Shown here: positions 35,847 through 47,900 of the stretch, in pieces
Numbering within the stretch: the first letter of the stretch is position 1
Layout of the letters: each line of letters starts with the position of its first letter
DNA from: Paragonimus westermani
Taxonomy: Eukaryota > Platyhelminthes > Trematoda > Plagiorchiida > Troglotrematidae
Direction: 5' to 3'
NCBI GenBank assembly: GCA_008508345.1
Contig: QNGE01000276.1
Coordinates: 208,897-272,896, forward strand
DNA: 64,000 nucleotides
Made by a program: the position numbers and the translations under genes
Notes under the pieces: model-generated
What the model saw: the letters and a program-made list of their open reading frames with translations, nothing else
What the model was told of the DNA's origin: nothing
The model's database searches: none

Positions 35847-37198
35847 AAGTTTTAGATCAAACAGAAAGTAATCAACACCAAAACGGCTAACCATATTGTG
35901 ACGGTCATCCTGGTCAGGTGTAAAGAATGGGCGAACTCAGAACAGAATTCACCCTACAAGTCCTGCAAGATAGTGAAAGCCAAAATATCATCTGTTGCGG
36001 GGAGAAATAAGTACGAAATTAGTCATTCTTCAGATAAGAAGATGTCAGCCTGAGGCAAAGAAACGATGCAGCTGATATTCAAAATCAACTTTTAATTAGA
36101 AGCTCTATGGATTGCTACGATCTCTCAAGCCTGTTTCATGTATCTCACTCGTTATAGTTAGATGGGTTTCTTTCCATACAAATTGTTAGATGTCTGCTAA
36201 TCTAACATAGAACTCAAACTGGTGTATGAACATCTGATGTGATGTGCCACAAAGGTGATTGATGATTTTGAGTGTCGCACAGGGCTCGTTAGTTTTAACA
36301 TTGATTTTCTATTCTTCAATAAGCTTATTACAACAAAATTATCATCCATCTGATGCCATGAACGCTGCCAGCCACTCAGTCATGGAATATGAACCATAGT
36401 AGTCATAATTTCCAGTAGGAACTAGCCGCCATAAAGGTTAGGGTATTGTGTTCAAGAACAACGAATAACTACTGGATCAACAACTCATCAAGTTTGAAAA
36501 CGACTGGTTCTTCGGAGGTATGAACAAAACAATCAGAACACTGAGTTGTAAGCTCATGGTTTTCTCGCCGAATTATCGCAAAATGCTCTCCCCAGCATGC
36601 GTGGATATAAGGTTTGACAAGGAAATAGTGTATTTTTCCTCACCTCTTGCAAGTTGTACAAAGAATTCTACCCAAATAAAATCAACCGTAATTGTTGAAG
36701 CTACTTTCTGCCGAGCCAGACTACAGTTATTTGTTCACCATCTTTCTTGATGACTTACATGTCACTTGTGTCATCAACACCTTCGATTAATACAAACTGT
36801 TTGGATTTTCGGTTTGGATAGGTTTTTCCATCCCAAATTATCCATGTATTAGTCACAAAGTAAACCACCGATCACACACACGGAAGTTTGTGCTCCGCTC
36901 GTTGACAGTGGTTTCCTCAACAGGAATAAACTTGTACGTAACTCATTAAATTGCATATCGATATTTTGAATAATGTGAAATATAACTGTTACCACTTGGA
37001 ACGTAAGCTATCATCAATCCTGCGGTTGATCCGTGTGTTTATTGACGAGCACTTAGACAATGAATCGCAAGCCGTAATGAAACGTCGATGGGTCGGCCAT
37101 CAGATAGTAGTCTAATGATGACATGGAGGATAAGAAATTGAATTTTCTAATATGTCCGCTGGGTTGCTTTCAGTTTGGATTCGCTGTCGACTAAAGTT
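35847..37198. other. no gene recognised
   Basis: AT-rich with open frames of 76 codons or fewer; no domain or repeat seen. Confidence 0.5.
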
Positions 37199-37726
37199 AG
37201 AGTCATGAGAAAAAAACGCGTACCAAACAAGCTTGTTTTCAGTGCTTCATCAGGCTAAATACAACACATTTATGTGGGTTCGCTGGGGGTAGTATGTCCG
37301 CGGGATGAGGGATGTTGATCATTAATGTTCAGTCAGTCAAACTGCTGAAATCTAGTAATGTAGCGCCAGTGAATTGGGCTGTAAAGGTTTTCGCAAAATC
37401 GGTACTCCTATGTAACAGATCGATCCGTGTTATCGATACAGGGTCATGGAAGTTTCAGTGTTTTGACCAGAAGTTTTTGTGAGCATAACGAGAGCGAATG
37501 TAAGCGGATTGCGATGGCTTCTGCAATGGCTAGTAGACGACCTTTGACCCAAAGTGGCGCTACATAAGTAGACTACACGAGTTCGACTGGCTGAACATGA
37601 ATGATCAACATCCCTCACCCCGCGGACATACTACCCCCAGCGAACCCATAAATATGTGGTGTATTTAGCCTGATGATGAAGCACTGGAAACAAGCTTGTT
37701 TGCTACGCGTTTTTTCTCATGACTAG
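37199..37726. repeat. 528-bp inverted-repeat element
   Basis: Arms 37199-37344 and 37580-37726 are reverse complements with roughly 10 percent differences and small indels. Shared landmarks are 'gtcatgagaaaaaa.cgcgta', 'caagcttgttt', 'aggctaaataca', 'gggttcgctgggggtagta' and 'tgagggatgttgatcatt'. Weaker similarity continues inward ('tgtagcgcca'). No coding capacity is visible. A related single arm occurs at about 61620-61745. The structure suggests a non-autonomous foldback or a pair of inverted element termini. Confidence 0.85.
37666..37705 (+). ncRNA. candidate hammerhead-ribozyme-like motif
   Basis: In the right arm, TAGC is followed by CTGATGA (37670-37676), GAAAC (37687-37691), a self-complementary CAAGCTTG, and GCTA (37702-37705). 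TAGC/GCTA can form stem I and ACAA/TTGT a short stem III, as in the minimal hammerheads described from Penelope-like elements. Stem II is very weak and the left-arm copy has a broken stem I. The resemblance is suggestive rather than proven. Confidence 0.3.
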
Positions 37727-39820
37727 ACTGGGCATATTCACGATACTCACTATACTCGAAATTAGAGTCAGTCAAAACGTTCCGTTGCTAAATGTTGAAG
37801 TGATTAGATTTGCAGACAGTTTTTCACGGTTTCCTTTCTGTCGGAAGTTTCGTGCCACAACGATTGAAACTAGCGCTGACAGAACTGATTTCCCGTTTTA
37901 TACAAAATGATCTCTCAGTGACAGGAGTTTCTAGAGAAGTCCAACAAGAAAATGATGCATTTGTGAAGCACTTGTGGCTAGTATTTTGGACATAACACAC
38001 GTGTTACTCTCACGATTGATTGAAAGTCACTTTTGGTAACTAAAAAAGTGAAACATTTCATCTAACTGTCATGTAAACAGCAGCACCGATTGACTTAAAA
38101 CCATGTATGAGCCCATACGTTTGAGTTATTGAACGTGAACTTCCAGAGCCAACCAGGGTAACTTATGGTTTGCAGCCCAGGTTCATAGAGAGACTAGCAC
38201 GCTATACTTGGGCAATTAAAACTCACGGCGGAAGAGAGTACATGAATCCAGCCAATTTCGACAAGCTTGCTTGGATCATTTATTCTCACACCTTTACAAC
38301 CGTCCTTTAAGGATTTGGAGCACTTCTGGGTGAGACTTCTATGTAAAGCCTTTATTAATACCACGGAATAAGATGAAGATTACGGAAGTGAATAAGGATG
38401 GAAGAAAGACTGGCGAAATTGCCACATATTTTGACGTCAGCACCTTAATAACGCATAATATTTTTATACCACTGAGGTGTTCCTGCAGGCCGCAGTCGAT
38501 CTTGATGAGTATGAATTAGCGGGTGGGTTAACGTGGGATTACCAACCCAAATATGTGGTTGATGACACTAACATCAAAAATGAATCTCCTGCTCTAACCT
38601 ATGAACTTGGAAAACTTAAATATGCACTTGGGTTTTTCTGAAAAATCTTGCCCAAAACGGAGGAGTACGCAACACTGGTGAACAGTGGTTTTTACTCAGA
38701 AAGTCATGTCAACAATCCGACCTATATTACTCTAAGGTAGGATTGGTTACTCACCCCCTGTAATAAACGCCTTTCAACTGATAAACAAGTTTCCTAATTG
38801 CGATGAGGATTCCGTCTGTAAAAATTAGGGTAAACGTGAACATATACTCCTGAAAAGTGGTTGCCTGAGAAATTCAATGGACAAACCGAACACCTAGAAC
38901 TACATGAATTATCTTGTAAAACGTAGGGTGCAAATAGGTTTGAAATGGCCATCGATTCAACGGAGGCTGAAAAATAAAGTTGCCAAATGGACGTCTGTAA
39001 GAAACCAAACTTTCCGGTTGTGGCTTTATACAAAATTTTCAGAAAAGAGTCAAATTTCTGGTTGTACCCGAGACTTAATTGTCGTACAAACAAACGAAGA
39101 GTTGCCAAACCTTACTCAGCATGTCTTGAAAACTAATCGATAAAACAGTTTCAGTGCTCAGTGACTAGTTCGCGTGACCTATCACGTTTGACGGGTTTTG
39201 TTCGACAGTTTCATCTACTGTGCACCCAATAATCACATGGAATTCACTTAACAAAGAAACCCAACAACAGCAGATGCGAATTTAGCTAAAAAACTTAGAT
39301 CCACGTTTTGTTTAAAACGGTATTCAATCGATAAGCGTGTGGTGAATTCAGAAACGGGCGATCTTTTGGTGATTGGTGGTGATGTTGGTGACGGATAGAG
39401 ATTTGCTATCATAGGAAAAGAACAGAAGACGGCCTCCGAATAACCTAGACAAAATCCATTTACGACAATGCAACGACCAGAACTTGGTTGATTGGACCAT
39501 AAAATCAGTGACCAATAAAGAGTTTATGACCATGTGAAAAATTTACGAGACAAAACCGAGTTCATGTCTTCTGTCCATCAGCCTATCAAATCTGAACACG
39601 ATTGTTTTTATGACCAGATTGGTGTGGTGACACCTCAAACTTTAATAGTCAGTTTGTTAATTATAGTTCATGGAATATCCACACTGACTGATTAAAAAAG
39701 ATTCGAAACCACCAAGAGCTTACACCGAAAAATGTACACTGAACAGATTGTTAATATGCATTACTCTAGTAGTTGAGAGCAACTCTGATGTCCAAGTAAA
39801 CCTGTGGCAACTGAAGCAAT
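37727..39820. other. no gene recognised
   Basis: No recognisable domain or repeat; open frames of 104 codons or fewer. Confidence 0.5.
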
Positions 39821-40030
39821 GAGATTTTGGTTTATGTGAGCCTAACAACGCTCACGTTTAACCACGGCCTTTACAGTGAACCTTTTCGAAAAGAAGCACT
39901 AGGCTTGAGCTTTGCTCTTGTCACCGCTCGTCTGCAGCAAACCCACTTACCACGGCTAAGAGTAGAACTCCGGCCACGCTTTCGTGAAGCAATCGTAGTG
40001 ATCACTGCACCAATAAGTTCACATGAAGCC
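39821..40030 (-). repeat. tRNA-derived SINE copy
   Basis: Reverse-oriented member of the family: 'gaaaagaagcactaggcttg', 'gtagaactccggccacgctt' (reverse B-box region) and 'gatcactgcaccaataa' (reverse A-box region) are collinear with 54737-54992. The leader beyond 40030 is not recognisable. Confidence 0.6.
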
Positions 40031-42229
40031 GGCGGAAATGGCATATGCAAGCGCTCAACTACATTCGTGTGTAAATCATGCTCAGATTACCTGAACACTT
40101 CCAAAGGAAATGTAATCGGCACCGATCAGTCACCTTATACAGAGGATGTTTTTAATTTGAAATCACAGACAATTTTGAACTCACTAAGTGATGCTGACCT
40201 CATTGAATAGCTGCAAAGTATCTACATGTTTTATCTATTAAAATGGACGTGGTTTAACCAGCCCACCTAACGTATGCTCCCTCACATACACTTCAACCTT
40301 TTGTCCCGATACTTTGAAATTTCAAGTTTCACATTAAATGATAAGTTGTTACTGGTGATTTAAGATAATTCATTCGACGACTCCAATAACGCCTATTCAG
40401 CGGTCGGGTTAACGGGACTATCTTGCAAGACCAAAAACCCCAGAAACGTTAATCGAAAGGATTGGAGTTTATACGGCACTGTTCGATAAAATTACAACAA
40501 AGATGCTATCTCACCCTGAATATGAATTAACCGGACACAAAAATTATCCATAAGAAAGACGTTCAAAACTGAGTAGCCAAACACGGGTCCACCAGTGGCC
40601 ACCAGTCAACGGAAAATGAGTCCATAAAAACAATTAGGTACAAATGAGGGTGGGTGAGTATCACAACATATCAAAAAGGGAAGGTTTAATGGATAAGCAA
40701 TGATAGATATAAAACGGAGAAATCAAACATTCTATGCAACTATGATACAAAATTCGCCATGATCGTTTAGTGCACATAGCAGGGACTAATAAAATCAAAT
40801 TTAAGATCGGTTTTCTACAAACAAACCAAATACGCCTAAACGAACTCATCGCTCCACGTGACACCACACAAAGACAACAAACGTACCAGTCGAAATTCAA
40901 CAGATTGAACCGTGACCCTCGATGAGTCATCTTGTTGTACTGCGTCAAAGGTTACTTTACTCTAACTGGTAAGTGTATTCTAAGTATTATACAAGTTGAA
41001 AAATACAGCTGTAAAAGTTTTACTGTTCAGACGGTGGACAAAATTTCATCGTAACTTTTCTTACACATATCGCTTTCTGTGTCTGAGCAATCCAATCTGG
41101 ATTAATTCAGTGAGCGGAAAAATCTTGTCCACCTGACTTAACGAGATAGTAGTGACTGAGGAATGCTACTCTCGATGTGTTTCTGCGAATGACACAAAAC
41201 AGCCACTGTGACTACTCTGAAGATGACAGAACTAACTGAGTACTGAAAGACTGTATCTGACCGTCTCAGTATGATGACGTTATCGCGTATAGTGTGAAGT
41301 CTGCGAAAAACTAGTTATCAAATCTAAATACGGAGGACACGGGCTGGAGTGGACATCCTACTTAAGTGACAACAAATCTTGTTAAGGTTGATCAGTCTTG
41401 GCACATTGCATTTCAATAAACATTGGCGCAGTAAACAATTTACGACGGTACAACATCATTTGTTTCGAACCGACCTTGCGGAATCGTACTTCCGCCAAGG
41501 TTTGTAACACGACTATGACGGTTGTCTTGAGAATAAAACTTTTTCGGTCCTTCCCGATAGTCTGTCACAAATTTCGTTGGTAACATAATCGGTTTAGCTA
41601 AATTTGCAACAAATCGTCATTCAACCGACAAGCTGATTGTCTTCGTCTGGCATTTCTCTGATTGATGTGTCTGATGGAAGCTTCTACATTGAGCGGGTGA
41701 TCGTAGAAAATGTGCACTAACTCAGCTTTTCACCTAGTTACAGTTTGAACATCACTCAACCTAATTCATATATTTCGCTTGCATATAGGCATTTGGCCAG
41801 CCCCTTCGGGAAAGGTGTTCAACCCAAGGTCAGAGTGAGATTCATCGCACCACGAGACGTGGTAAAACTGGAGTAGCTGGTTTTTAGTTCAAGCCCCCAC
41901 GGAGGACCTCATAGGAAGATGGCTAGTTCCGTCTTAGCAGAATGCTGTTTGCAAGTAGAGGTCGCCCTAAATAAGTGTACAAAGAGGGTAATATATCCAA
42001 TAAGACCGGTTACTCAAAGTGTTCCGATCAGAGGTCAGTACCAGTGGAAAAGTCGCAGCGTGGTATTTTAGACACAATCATCCAATTGATCTTGGTGCTT
42101 TACAACGTCCATTTAAATCAGACAGGCATATAAAGAGCTGAGTGACAAATCTTACTGACCAGGTTGTCATACGAATGTATTTGAAAAAAAATGCTGGCGA
42201 ATAGTAGAGCATATTGGCTGTACCTAAAG
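40031..42229. other. no gene recognised
   Basis: About 41790-41960 vaguely resembles a reverse-strand SINE body ('ccagccccttcgggaaagg', 'ttcaagcccccacgg') but cannot be aligned throughout. Nothing else seen. Confidence 0.35.
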
Positions 42230-42330
42230 TGAACGTCACTCACAATGTTCAGTAGCACAGTGGTGAACACGGTTGCTCCATGAAAACATAATCGGAGTTT
42301 TATTCTCTATAGGGAGAACGATGTGGAATT
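42230..42330 (+). repeat. SINE head fragment
   Basis: 'agtagcacagtggtgaacac' and 'ggttgctccatgaaaacata' followed by 'cggagtttt' match the tRNA-like head of the SINE family. The body after about 42330 is lost. Confidence 0.5.
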
Positions 42331-45300
42331 CTGAAGAGCTTTATCAAGAGTAGAACCATAGGTTACTTCATCATACTAAAACACATTTTTTGAAGACCCA
42401 AGATTGAAATTTAGACGTGTAATATAGAGTGTGGTACGAAGCACTATGAGTCGCTATCTTTTAAAGTAACACCCGTCCACTCATTTGTGAAAGATGTACA
42501 CACTCGGCAGTGTCGCATCCGGCGTCAAATTGTTCCATCAGGTGTTGGTGTATAGCTGAAACAAAGTGAGCTATCATGAATCGGAAACTAAACTCTGTGA
42601 GTCGGAACAAAAAATATTCACCATCATGAAACCGGGTCTCACCTGGATCAGAATATTACGTACTGTTTGTAATAAAACATTCACGGTAGTTAGTATGTGA
42701 ATAAAGCGAGTTGAGAATATCACAACGCCGTGCTTTGCCTGTTCTGTGAAGTGAGGATGGAAATTAACTATGCCAGATATTAATACTGTCGTCTTCGATG
42801 TCGAGCATATATTTTCCACTTGCGGTGACTTCAGTTACCTTGAAAGAAATATTTGAGAATGTGCAAATTATTCTACAACTATGTGATTCTGGGGCAGACG
42901 GTGTGAGTTTGTCCGAAAATATGCTATAGAATAGGATTGCTGTGCTCTTCAAAAGCATTTCCGCAGGCAATCTGTGGAAAAAACGTTTCATACAGTTTGT
43001 GATTAGGCAAACAGAATTGTCACCGCATCCATTAACCGTGTAAGGTTGGCAAGCGGTACCTGTACATTATCAGTACAAGTTTTCGGTCGCCAAACCGGAT
43101 TCCCTGTTGTGTCTGGATTACAGAGTTCAGTTCAATCACCTCAGCGTTCTAGCTAACGTGACGTAGAAAACGTGATAACTGGCTGCTGGCAAATATTCCC
43201 ATGAACGACGAGAAACTGGAGGTTTCAACGATCACCTATCATCTAATCTAAATTAACGAAGGAAAGCATGATATTTCACACAAGGAGTGCCGATCTGTCC
43301 ATCAGCAAGACATCGAAAATTAGCGTTTACAAACAGCATCAATGATAACACCAGCAATATAAGTCATTTGAGTGGAGCAACGTTCTCATGCCAGATGTAC
43401 AGTAGTCACAATACTAAGTCTACCAAAGATCACGTGTATTGGGAAGACACAAGTCTCCGCAATGTTAGTGTTACGTACTGGTCTGCCTTGGTGAGAGTAA
43501 ACCAGAACAACAGCAGTCCGAGCGACACAGATGAATATCAATTTATTAGAAAAACGGTACGATTTTACAGAAAAACAACAGTGTTTACGATTGCTACTGG
43601 ATGACCAGTGCTTTTATGTTTTGTGTGGCCGCTTCTTTACTACGTTGTATGACCTTGCTTTAAACAGCTCAGTTGTTTCATTCTGACAGGCGTTCAAACG
43701 ACTTGCTTCAATCACCACCACTTACAAACAAATTCAACGTGTCAGCACTATTCCGTGTAACATTTTTTCTTGGTCGGCGTCGAAGGACTACAATCCCGCT
43801 TGCAGCATCTTGTGCCCGAGTTCTGGTTGGCTAAACCTTCGCTACTCAGGAAACCGCTCCAGTACAAGCTGATTCCGGTTGGTGCAAACGGCTAGAAATG
43901 AGCACGGAAGAGGGCGTTGGTCAGATTGTAGACCGGCTGCTTCGGCCGACAGTCCAGAAGCATCTTGACGCTAACGGAACAAATCAGCGGACGGCTGCGC
44001 GCAATCTTTATGCCAAACGGATAGTGTAAAGTGTGATGATTTTTTTCTGAAGAAGAATGCTAACGTGAAATTTTTTTCTGATCAGTCGACAGCTAGTGAT
44101 TTGTATTCCTAAACGAAAAACACTTAAAAGAATAGCTAAAGCCTGACTTGAATTTGCAGGTTTTATAAGATACTACAGCGTTGGTCTGTCGTTTCCATAT
44201 GTTTCACCGTTAATGAACTGTATTGTAACCATATAGACCCGTGCAGCAAAACTCCTAAGTGGCATATATCGTTTTGTGACCATAATACAGTAGCTTATCA
44301 TTTTCACTTAGCTATATGTTATCCGTAAAATCCTGTTCAAAAAAACCAGCTAGATACGTTCTTAGGAGCGATGTGGCCGATTCATTCGGAAAATCTGCAT
44401 GAACCGAAATACCCTATTCTTCAAGCAATTTTCGGAAATGTTTCCCACACGTGATTCGGGGAGGTGTCCGACACGTGTGAAAGGTCAGCCCCTTAGATTC
44501 CAGATTCTGTCAAACTGCTGTTCGGAAAAATGCGATCCGACCGAGAGTTCAGCATGAAATATACATCCCCTCAGAACATGTGGATTAAAGTCACAGCGTA
44601 CCGCAGGCTGTAAGCTATAACACTGGAGTACAGTGAAAGTGGTGATTCATGCAGCATCTGCTGTTCTAGTAGATTCTGGTATATCGATTCGTACGTGTGT
44701 GAAATTGAAACTGTTGCTTTCTGTTAAAACATTGTGGCGTGTAGTGGTCAACTTTTCAAGTAGGATGCAAATATTTTAAATAAACTTCGTGCATGTGAAA
44801 TCCACATTATTAAGTGGCGCCTGGTGATGGAATTTTAGAGGATTAAGCCACTTTCTGCTTAGAACCCCGGAACTGTCATCACTGACAAAGACAGTCGTTA
44901 AATGGTCACAGAGATTAAGTACGTAAGACAATGCCATATTCAAAATAGCGGTTTCCCGAAATAAATAAATGAGATACCAGTGTTATCACCTGACCAACAT
45001 GCTCAGAAATCACATCTTCCTGTAAGGTCACTGGCACAAGTGCCAACCCGTTCACAATAGGCTATAGAGTGCAACTAGTCAAGTAGCTACTTGTAACAAA
45101 CACAAGCATTGCTGCCGACCATAACGAGACAAGAGGAAAATGATAGGGTCTGGAAAGTGTTATACTGAACTTACTAAACTTGTACAGACGCACACAAGTA
45201 GTCCTCACATAAAAAAGTTGAGGTGATTCCACAAATCTGTCTACACGTACGTGTAGGATGACATGTCTGGACGTCTTCGTTTGCGCAGAACTCAGGCAAT

Positions 45301-45389
45301 TTGTCCAGGTGGTTCGATGGCGTCTAAATGTTGCTAAAAATTAGACATTTTTTGTCTACGTTGAGCGTAACTCACAAAACTATTCTCAG
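42331..45389. other. no gene recognised; one short coding-like patch
   Basis: A GC-richer patch at 43898-44029 (plus) encodes 43 residues from an ATG to TAA ('VDRLLRPTVQKHLDANGTNQ' within it). I recognise no family and it may be chance. The rest is anonymous. Confidence 0.35.
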
Positions 45390-45500
45390 CTCTTGCCGAC
45401 TTCAAAAAGAGGGGCTGTACACGAATTTCACTCCTATTAGAGCTCAGCAGCAATCCCCATCTCTGTCACAGCCGAGACCCAAACTCCGGGTACGCTGTAA
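45390..45500 (-). repeat. SINE fragment
   Basis: 'cactcctattagagctcagc', 'cacagccgagacccaaactc' and 'cgggtacgc' match the reverse strand of the SINE from body to B-box. The A-box half is missing. Confidence 0.5.
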
Positions 45501-45792
45501 ATGAGAGCTGTATCAATTACTGTTCAAGTGATGTACGGGGCACGACGATCTTATTATATGCAGGCGCTCGGTCACTTCCCTTTATAAAGAATGGACAGGC
45601 TGTCCAGTCATCTCAAGTGGAGACAGAACAACTGAATTGTTTACTCGCTAACTCCACGACTGTGACCGGCGTGTCAAAGTGGTTTACCTGGGTTCGTTTG
45701 CCTCACCGAGTTTACATTTTGTTTACCGGCAAGTCTAGCTGAAACAGCCAGAGTTAAAAAAAGAACAAACATAAATAATGAACTGAGAAGTA

Positions 45793-45917
45793 GTCGGGGG
45801 TTTGGCTAATTTCGAGTTGTAGGTCAAAAGAGACTGGTTGGAATATCTATCTGAATGCGAAGGCTTCGATCAAGTGTGAGCGATGTTCAACTTGATGTTA
45901 GCCAAATCCCCAACTTA
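45793..45917. repeat. two SINE 3' tails joined head to head
   Basis: 'agtcgggggtttggctaattt' (45794-45814) is a tail in reverse orientation. Directly after it, 'ctatctgaatgcgaaggctt' through 'gttagccaaatccccaact' is a tail in forward orientation. The two end motifs are reverse complements of each other, producing a compact inverted arrangement. Confidence 0.6.
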
Positions 45918-45929
45918 CAAGCAGCCTGA

Positions 45930-46150
45930 CAGGTTTAATGATTTGGACGAGACCTGCTTGTGAACAATTTGGGGCCTCGGCTGGATTAGAACTAGCGACA
46001 GAAACAGCATGTCCGAAGGCAATGGGTGTTCTACAAGGTGAGCTTTGATGCCATGAGGGGAGCTCAGGAGTATTCACAGTTGAACTCAGTTAGCCGCCCA
46101 ATCCATTAGGCTATACGAAATCTACCAAGGGATTCAGCAGCTTAACTACC
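45930..46150 (-). repeat. possible second tRNA-related repeat
   Basis: On the minus strand 'cgctagttctaatccagccg' resembles a B-box and 'ggcggctaactgagttcaac' lies upstream of it. The spacing is too long for a tRNA, and no second copy was found. The similarity is limited to the boxes. Confidence 0.25.
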
Positions 46151-46318
46151 CCGACTACTCACCAATGATATAAACTGTCGCCTAGCAGGTTTAATAAGAT
46201 TGAAGATTGTGCCTCGTCAAGGAAGTCCTAATCATCGATTATTGACTTGGATTAACAAGTAGTAGCTATCTCCAATCGGGACGTTCGGATAACCTGATTA
46301 TTACTCACTAGCGAGAGT

Positions 46319-46566
46319 GGTTGAGCGTTCAGATTTGATAATTCGGTCGTGACTAATGTGTGGTCATTGTGGCAGTGGTTAACACGGTTGCCTCAGGAAA
46401 GCGTGGCCGGTGTTCTAGTCCCGGCTGTGGCAATGATATGCAATACTGATGAGCCCCAATGAGAGCGAAACTGGAGTCCGGTATGTTCTTCCGAAAGAAG
46501 CTGGCTGGAAAGCCTATCTGAATACGAACGCTGCGGTCAAAATATAAGATGTTCGACTTGAAACAT
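46319..46566 (+). repeat. well preserved tRNA-derived SINE
   Basis: Leader 'ggttgagcgttcagatttga', then a tRNA-like head (46371-46445) with A-box 'gtggcagtggttaacac' and B-box 'gtgttctagtcccggc'. The body contains 'ctgatgagccccaatgaga', and a conserved tail 'gaaagcctatctgaatacga' runs to 'ttcgacttgaaac'. The tRNA-derived head implies an internal RNA polymerase III promoter. Divergence from sister copies and the damaged B-box suggest it is old. Confidence 0.8.
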
Positions 46567-46839
46567 CAGTTATTGTCATTATCACGCACACCAGTCGCAC
46601 ACCAGTGAACGTTCACACTGAATCTCACTTCTGCTGCCTCTGGTCGTTGGCACATTAAACAAAGCTCACTCACCTGTTTACAGCCTACTAAAACATTTTT
46701 TCATGCAATTGACATGTAATTTACAAATTGCCATTGCTATATCTTTCCGAGGCTACCAGATAAATCAGAAAATGCACAGAAACTAAGTTGGTGCATTGTT
46801 TGTCCGTGATCCATTCCTCTCACATAGATTTTAAAATGG

Positions 46840-46945
46840 CTGTTTCTTGAAAGCATTGCCGGAGTTTAAATCCGATCGTGGCAAAGGCGCGGATTACTGA
46901 CGGGCTCTAACAAACGAGTTGCTCGAGTGTAGTGCCCCTACTACA
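46840..46945 (+). repeat. SINE fragment
   Basis: 'cttgaaagcattgccggagt', 'ttaaatccgatcgtggcaa' and 'gacgggctctaacaaacga' align with the B-box side and body of the SINE. Both ends are missing. Confidence 0.5.
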
Positions 46946-47690
46946 TAGAAACTACTCGGATAGTTTCTGGAAATATAAACACTGCGATGAATTATGACTG
47001 ACTCTCAACTAACAGTAAAGAGCTATGCATGGTTCTGTTTTGCTATTCGAATCAGTCACACGATAATTTATATAATTAGAGTGATCTCTCGTTTATTTGG
47101 TAACCTCCATGAGCAAATGCCTACTTTTCAGTATTCACACTTTCTTGTGTGATGACCTCAACGGATTCAGAACGCAAATATCTAAATAGGTTATTCTGTC
47201 TTTCTATAGCATGATGTGTCCAAGACCTCCTTGCTGTTAACGAGATGCCTGACTAAAGCGACAGACACAAACGATCTGACTTCTGTTAATCTCACAATCC
47301 ACAGACAACAGCAGGCACAAATTCATTCCACCAGTGACTTATAGTACTAAGTTCCGTACACTGTTGCTACCTATCCAGTCACCTATCCGAGCGAATCATA
47401 TGGAATTTGAGCCAGTATTGATGCGGCGAAATGGTAGCTGTATCACATATGAGAGTCAACGATTTTGCTCAAACGTCTGGTAAAGTGATTTCCTACAAGA
47501 AGTGTTTTTGTGTTGTGTAAACACAGCCTGTCTAGTTGTGCAAGAATGGCGATGGTTTCAGTTAGTTTGGTAGATTTGCAAGCCACAAGCTTGGCAGTGA
47601 ATGTGGCAAAGCACTACTTCCGAAAACTGTCAGTATTTGAATGAATCGAACTGTGATGAAATCGTCGAGGGGTCCTTGGTATGATTTAAA
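46946..47690. other. no gene recognised
   Basis: Anonymous sequence up to the first 210-bp direct repeat. Confidence 0.5.
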
Positions 47691-47900
47691 TAGTTGAAAA
47701 TCCCCGTAGAAATTATGTAGAACAATTTTACTTTCAAAGAACAGAGCTGTTTTCGATAAATTCTCATATTTGGCTGATACAATTATATATCAAATCAAGT
47801 AACAATAACGGAAGTCATTGATAGGAAAATGGTACGAAGGTAAGGCGATTGGGTGTTACAGGAACACGACTTAGTTGTCCTAATGCTCACAAGGATTTAG
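47691..47900 (+). repeat. 210-bp direct repeat, copy 1
   Basis: Matches 49421-49630 in the same orientation at roughly 90 percent identity with no net length change. The core 'aattatatatcaaatcaagt' to 'ggtacgaaggtaaggcga' is identical. Its function is unknown; copy 2 sits next to the 3' end of a Penelope copy. Confidence 0.9.
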
